Assembly (NCBI GenBank): GCA_937915955.1 | Contig: CALGIB010001036.1 | Location: 1 to 9,712, forward strand | From: an uncultured Pseudomonadota bacterium | GTDB lineage: Bacteria; Myxococcota_A; UBA796; CAJQPC01 | Direction: 5' to 3' | DNA length: 9,712 nt | In this document: positions 8,001 to 9,712 of the stretch, in pieces | Numbering within the stretch: the stretch's first letter is position 1 | Layout of the letters: each line of letters starts with the position of its first letter | The notes under the pieces: generated by a model | Told to the model about the DNA's origin: nothing | What the model saw: only the letters and a program-made list of their open reading frames with translations | The model's database searches: none | Translations under genes and position numbers: made by a program

Positions 8001-8286
8001 CGGAGACCTGCCCCATCGAGCGGGCGTGGTCCTCCTCGCTGACGATCACCAGCACGTCGGTGAAGTCCGCGGTGCCCTCCTCTCGGCGGGCCTGCAGGTG
8101 GGCCTTCATGCCGGCCGACCAGATCAGGAAGGGGTCCTCGACCAGGTCGCCCTGGGTGTGGTGCTTGCGCAGCCGGCTGTTGAAGTAGGTGCTGGGGTCC
8201 AGCGCCTGGTCGGCCGCCTCGCCCGAGAGGCCCTGGGCCGAGCCGCTGCCGAAGAGCCGGCTGATCCAGTCGGAGATCTGCGCCAT
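5065..8286 (-). CDS. Large multi-FHA-like signalling/scaffold protein
   Basis: A 1073-residue cytoplasmic protein with no signal peptide or membrane span. In order: an amphipathic N-terminal helix (2-13); residues about 76-134 resembling the FhaA N-terminal domain (DUF3662), with VIVSEEDHARS and DEGY; a half-FHA-like strand set (386-436, LVNGRPVP...VQVGPHTLEY); a recognisable FHA domain (about 453-585) with YRIGRDRR and SEHAEV; an acidic, Pro-rich disordered linker (about 586-860) holding short repeats; and a third FHA-like region (863-1073), whose ending GDVLIAGNAVFRF parallels GDQLLVGNCLFEV of the second. In the main FHA domain Arg471 is kept, but Ala520 occupies the place of the phosphothreonine-contacting Ser of SxxH. 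FHA domains read Thr phosphorylation, so a role in Ser/Thr-kinase signalling is the family inference; no kinase is in the window. The ATG start lacks a strong Shine-Dalgarno but gives the clean amphipathic helix. Confidence 0.85.
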   Translation of the reverse strand: MAQISDWISRLFGSGSAQGLSGEAADQALDPSTYFNSRLRKHHTQGDLVEDPFLIWSAGMKAHLQARREEGTADFTDVLVIVSEEDHARSMGQVSEPWTDTAARVLQQQFQALTQDEGYDLLFGARGLRFRILQDGHAAMVGNGFELQAGQFITGLMPNHYTGPIRTSRPVIAVHLNLPDVWEGYREVGRLYNDQVVFTLGNHWLDNFSHFTLQEPALYRLQQYLDGSFVHIIDPDQRDRYSVVSQDEGGANVLTIVDQNGEAIAHLVLALLDSVVPEAGDPDDISLGQIEADQDAVANDGQPRIQLPTPAPMSLEESLDRGMDSLFRLGHGSKTIVPESLQERIFTLRERGALLQKVHFRKFMQGYDVYVASNGSLTTSGADRAATFQVRADKVSLLVHRADVLVNGRPVPIERAMPLYSTTTVQVGPHTLEYQDLSGSRTEPGWPYLGQILRPASSTHLVFGGSYRIGRDRRCKVQLPDEPQNDNIAWLPSLTHGATIRARSGDIPKSRFYTDSIMVASEHAEVDLTTSPRVTSIARHCYTYVRRGGQIIALTPAKQSGTREEELRTGDQLLVGNCLFEVSYPPEDGQLPEISAPPPPKLTAESLAKAVSQPGLPDTDSEVMRAQRRARRGERPQNLIDEILSRPAAPLPEEQTDVSPRPLRGSLDEVLDRRGDDAAGRDSIDDLLNERGAVSSNFEALLGERASDVPVAGGLGEDGKAPPKPDLGIVSYDSLIGEDDLPPSVVEAVELAQDEGPLPSILPRMETLPPVEPDLTDESGLAYGLPSPDSPRADFDLDSAGTAPSERHVHIETFPQETARPSRTTPPPLDEASLDEPAEQASDEVMVVDDEQGGVELARPARLVALGWAVSGEVTIGNHSGCSVAVPETRYDEDQEFSPRSYFKLKVRGRRNKAWLTDATEAVMHQGEARPTEVKDLDGVRLEILRRDEDGEEDFSVFLHLGDMELPDPRARLLAVDYADRIVEALFTMGLPLGADRIVQLGPILATARFDGRELTLANYLDSYKSEVGRYQPFFVKHGAGRFTTVPEDGRELKLQAGDVLIAGNAVFRFALS
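6064..6378 (-). repeat. Short linear motif repeats in the FHA-protein linker
   Basis: Residues 637-741 contain about five degenerate copies of a hydrophobic-acidic helix motif: NLIDEILSR, GSLDEVLDR, DSIDDLLNER, SNFEALLGER and VSYDSLIGED. Consensus is S-[IL]-D-[ED]-[LIV]-L-x-x-R, spaced about 14-34 residues apart in otherwise low-complexity sequence. They look like docking motifs repeated along a flexible tether. The repetition is at protein level only; the DNA copies differ. Confidence 0.6.
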
Positions 8287-8330
8287 GGTGTCCGCGCTCG
8301 AGGGGGGTGCCCGCAGGGGTGAGGGCGAAG

Positions 8331-8380
8331 CCTATCCGGCCCCTCCCATGGGGCCAAATCCAGGGATAGGGGGTGGCCCC
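8331..8380 (+). promoter_or_regulatory. Overlapping alternative hairpins upstream of the DUF1015 gene
   Basis: In the 103 bp divergent intergenic region (8287-8389), CCTATCC (8331-8337) pairs with GGATAGG (8364-8370), and GGCCCC (8338-8343) pairs with GGGGCC (8350-8355), forming one 13 bp interrupted stem. The same GGGGCCA (8350-8356) can instead pair with TGGCCCC (8374-8380), which directly abuts the GGAGG ribosome binding site. The pairings are visible in the sequence. Whether they act as an RNA leader switch, a protein operator or nothing is unknown. I found no convincing -10/-35 promoter box on either strand. Confidence 0.5.
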
Positions 8381-8385
8381 GGAGG
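8381..8385 (+). promoter_or_regulatory. Ribosome binding site of the DUF1015 gene
   Basis: A perfect GGAGG 4 nt before ATG 8390. It is the strongest Shine-Dalgarno in the window and rules out the longer open frame that starts at 8189 inside the antisense FHA gene. Confidence 0.8.
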
Positions 8386-8389
8386 AACC

Positions 8390-9694
8390 ATGGCCCAGAT
8401 TCGTCCCTTTCGAGGCGTGCGCCCCCAGCCCGAGCTGGCCGGGGACTGCGTGGCGCCGCCCTATGACGTGGTGTCCGAGGCCGAAGCCCGGGCGATCTTC
8501 CAGCGCAACAAGCGCTCCTTCATCCAGGTCACGCGACCTGAGGTGAACCTGCCCGAGGGCGTCGACAGCCACTCGCGCGAGGCCTACGCGGCGGGCCGCC
8601 TGGCGCTGCAGGTGCTGCTCGCCGAGCAGGTCCTGGTGCGCGAGGAGCAGCCTGCGCTCTACCTCTACGGGCAGCGCATGGGGGACCACGCGCAGGTCGC
8701 TCTGATGGCCCTTTGCAGCACCGCCGAGTACGACGCCGGGACCATCAAGAAGCACGAGTTCACCCGCCCCGACAAGGAGCAGGACCGGGTCGACCACATC
8801 CTCGGGGTGCAGGCCCAGACGGGGCTGGTCTTCCTGGCCTACCGCCGCAACGAGGGGGTGGCCGCCGCCCTGAAGGCCGCGGTCGTCGAGCCGCTGTTCG
8901 TGGTCAGCAGCGACGACGGCGTCGAGCACAGCCTGTCCCGCATCGTGGACCCGGCCTCGATCGAGGCGCTACAGGCGGCCTTCGGCCAGCTCTCGGCCCT
9001 CTACATCGCCGACGGCCACCATCGCTCGGCGGCCGCCAGCCGCGTGGCGGCCCGGCGACCGGGCTCGGAGGGCTTCCTCTGCGGGCTGTTCCCCGACGAG
9101 AGCCTGCACTGCATGGCCTACAACCGACTGGTCCGGGACCTGAACGGCTACACGGCCAGCAGCCTTCGCAAGGCCCTGGCTGAGCACTTTGAGCTGAGCG
9201 AGTCGGCCTCGCCGCTGCCGGCTGAGCGCGGCACCTTCACGATGTACCTCGAGGGCGCCTGGACGCTGCTGCGCCCGCTCCCCGGGGTGGTCGACGAGGG
9301 CGACCCGGTGGCTCGGCTCGACGTCGCGGTGCTCCAGGATCGGGTGCTGGCCCCCCTGCTGGGCGTCGGCGACCCCCGGCGGGACACACGCGTGGAGTTC
9401 GTCGGCGGGATCCGAGGCCCAAGCTTCCTGCAGCAGGCGGTGGACGACAAGCGGGCGGCCGTCGCCTTCCACATGTTCCCCACCGGCCTGGATCAGCTCT
9501 TCGCGGTGGCCGACGCCGACCGCGTGATGCCGCCCAAGTCCACCTGGTTCGAGCCGAAGCTGGCGGGCGGGCTGCTGGTCAACCTGCTGCTCCAGGAGAT
9601 CGAGCGGTTCCCCGGCGTCTGCATCCTGACCACCAACCACTTCGGGACGCTGGATAAGGCACTGATCCGGCGAATCCAGTTACCGCGTCGTTGA
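8390..9694 (+). CDS. DUF1015 family protein with an anomalous AAA+-like C-terminal tail
   Basis: A 434-residue protein. Residues 1 to about 395 are a full DUF1015 (COG4198) domain: IRPFRGVRP at the start, APPYDVV at 22-28, IKKHEFTRP at 119-127 followed by a conserved KEQDRVDHI, ADGHHRSAAA around 207-216, and the family-ending PPKSTWFEPK at 381-390. The biochemical function of DUF1015 is not established to my knowledge. The DGHHR motif resembles the ParB/sulfiredoxin-type signature, and from memory relatives sit beside serA/serC in some bacteria, so a link to serine or phosphoserine metabolism is only a hint. The frame does not end where relatives do. Residues 396-430 switch to an AAA+ ATPase-like segment, then LPRR and a stop. 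The first 395 residues look intact, so partial function is conceivable. Start chosen by the GGAGG 4 nt upstream. It is divergent from the FHA gene. Confidence 0.88.
   Translation: MAQIRPFRGVRPQPELAGDCVAPPYDVVSEAEARAIFQRNKRSFIQVTRPEVNLPEGVDSHSREAYAAGRLALQVLLAEQVLVREEQPALYLYGQRMGDHAQVALMALCSTAEYDAGTIKKHEFTRPDKEQDRVDHILGVQAQTGLVFLAYRRNEGVAAALKAAVVEPLFVVSSDDGVEHSLSRIVDPASIEALQAAFGQLSALYIADGHHRSAAASRVAARRPGSEGFLCGLFPDESLHCMAYNRLVRDLNGYTASSLRKALAEHFELSESASPLPAERGTFTMYLEGAWTLLRPLPGVVDEGDPVARLDVAVLQDRVLAPLLGVGDPRRDTRVEFVGGIRGPSFLQQAVDDKRAAVAFHMFPTGLDQLFAVADADRVMPPKSTWFEPKLAGGLLVNLLLQEIERFPGVCILTTNHFGTLDKALIRRIQLPRR
9575..9679 (+). pseudogene. AAA+ ATPase fragment fused in frame to the DUF1015 gene
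   Basis: Residues 396-430 of the open frame contain LLLQEIERFPGVCILTTN and LDKALIRRIQ. This is the AAA+ stretch after Walker B: a helix LLQEIERF, the sensor-1 strand ending in TTN, and LDxALxRRI with the arginine-finger position. Walker A and B are not in this window, so only a short internal piece of an ATPase gene is present. It starts exactly where a DUF1015 protein should end and stops after 35 residues. It is either a recombination scar or an assembly join. Confidence 0.65.
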
Positions 9695-9712
9695 ACTTCA
9701 TAAGGTCGACAT
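9680..9712. other. AT-richer window edge, possible repeat or element end
   Basis: The last 33 bases have 15 G+C, far below the rest of the window, and begin with a TTA codon, which is very rare in such a GC-rich genome. The sequence contains ATAAGGTCGACAT, with GTCGAC as a palindromic core. The AAA+ similarity ends at its left border. This could be the end of a mobile element or a repeat where an assembly broke. Nothing beyond the edge can be seen. Confidence 0.35.

Larger units (their letters stand above)
8276..8400. repeat. 14 bp inverted repeat spanning both divergent start codons
   Basis: 8276-8289 and 8387-8400 are inverted copies with one mismatch. Each copy contains the ATG of its gene (FHA gene on minus, DUF1015 gene on plus). 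Both proteins therefore begin Met-Ala-Gln-Ile. It may be coincidence of shared N-termini or a symmetric regulatory site flanking the 103 bp divergent promoter region. Confidence 0.5.

Noticed and set aside
8189..8389. N-terminal extension of the DUF1015 protein
   Set aside because: It would run through the antisense FHA coding sequence and the intergenic hairpins. The perfect GGAGG and family-typical IRPF start support ATG 8390.
8287..8389. Sigma-70-type promoters in the divergent intergenic region
   Set aside because: No pair of -35/-10 boxes with sensible spacing could be seen on either strand; naming one would be guesswork.
7328..8929. A 533-codon minus-strand open frame crossing the divergent intergenic region
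   Set aside because: It overlaps the start of two well-supported genes, changes character midway and has no recognisable domain.
1..9712. tRNA, rRNA, CRISPR array, defence or toxin-antitoxin system, intact insertion sequence
   Set aside because: None is visible: no regularly spaced direct repeats, no cloverleaf-like segments, no transposase or nuclease motifs.

Overview
This is a GC-rich window, very high by eye, with G/C strongly favoured at third codon positions. It holds six protein-coding genes packed with little intergenic DNA. I see no tRNA, rRNA, CRISPR array or intact mobile element. The GC content, a lipoprotein prolyl oligopeptidase, a large multi-FHA scaffold protein and the compact layout suggest a myxobacterium-like (Myxococcota / former Deltaproteobacteria) genome or metagenomic contig. 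That assignment is an inference from general flavour, with no marker gene behind it.

Layout from left to right. (1) Minus strand, 42-2978: a class I glutamine-amidotransferase-like hydrolase (peptidase C26/PuuD type) followed after 36 nt by a prolyl oligopeptidase (S9A) with a lipobox. This is a probable two-gene operon for cleaving gamma-glutamyl compounds and proline-containing peptides. (2) Plus strand, 3003-5042: a diacylglycerol/sphingosine-kinase-type lipid kinase, then a protein with two GNAT-like halves and a degenerate acetyl-CoA loop. The lipid kinase and the amidotransferase diverge from only 24 bp. (3) Minus strand, 5065-8286: a 1073-residue cytoplasmic protein with an FhaA-N-terminus-like region, one recognisable but atypical FHA domain, two further FHA-like pieces, and a disordered linker carrying about five copies of a short motif. 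It converges on the GNAT gene with a 22 bp gap. (4) Plus strand, 8390-9694: a DUF1015 protein divergent from the FHA gene.

The two most unusual places are at the right. The DUF1015 frame runs to the end of its family-typical C-terminus (PPKSTWFEPK) and then continues, in frame, into about 35 residues that read as the sensor-1/arginine-finger part of an AAA+ ATPase. It stops in an AT-richer stretch at the window edge, so it is either a rearrangement or an assembly chimera. The 103 bp between the FHA and DUF1015 genes holds two mutually exclusive inverted-repeat pairings next to the DUF1015 ribosome binding site, plus a 14 bp inverted repeat that covers both start codons.

Apart from the amidotransferase-peptidase pair, nothing shows the genes acting in one pathway. 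The window looks like mostly housekeeping and signalling genes with one recombinant edge.
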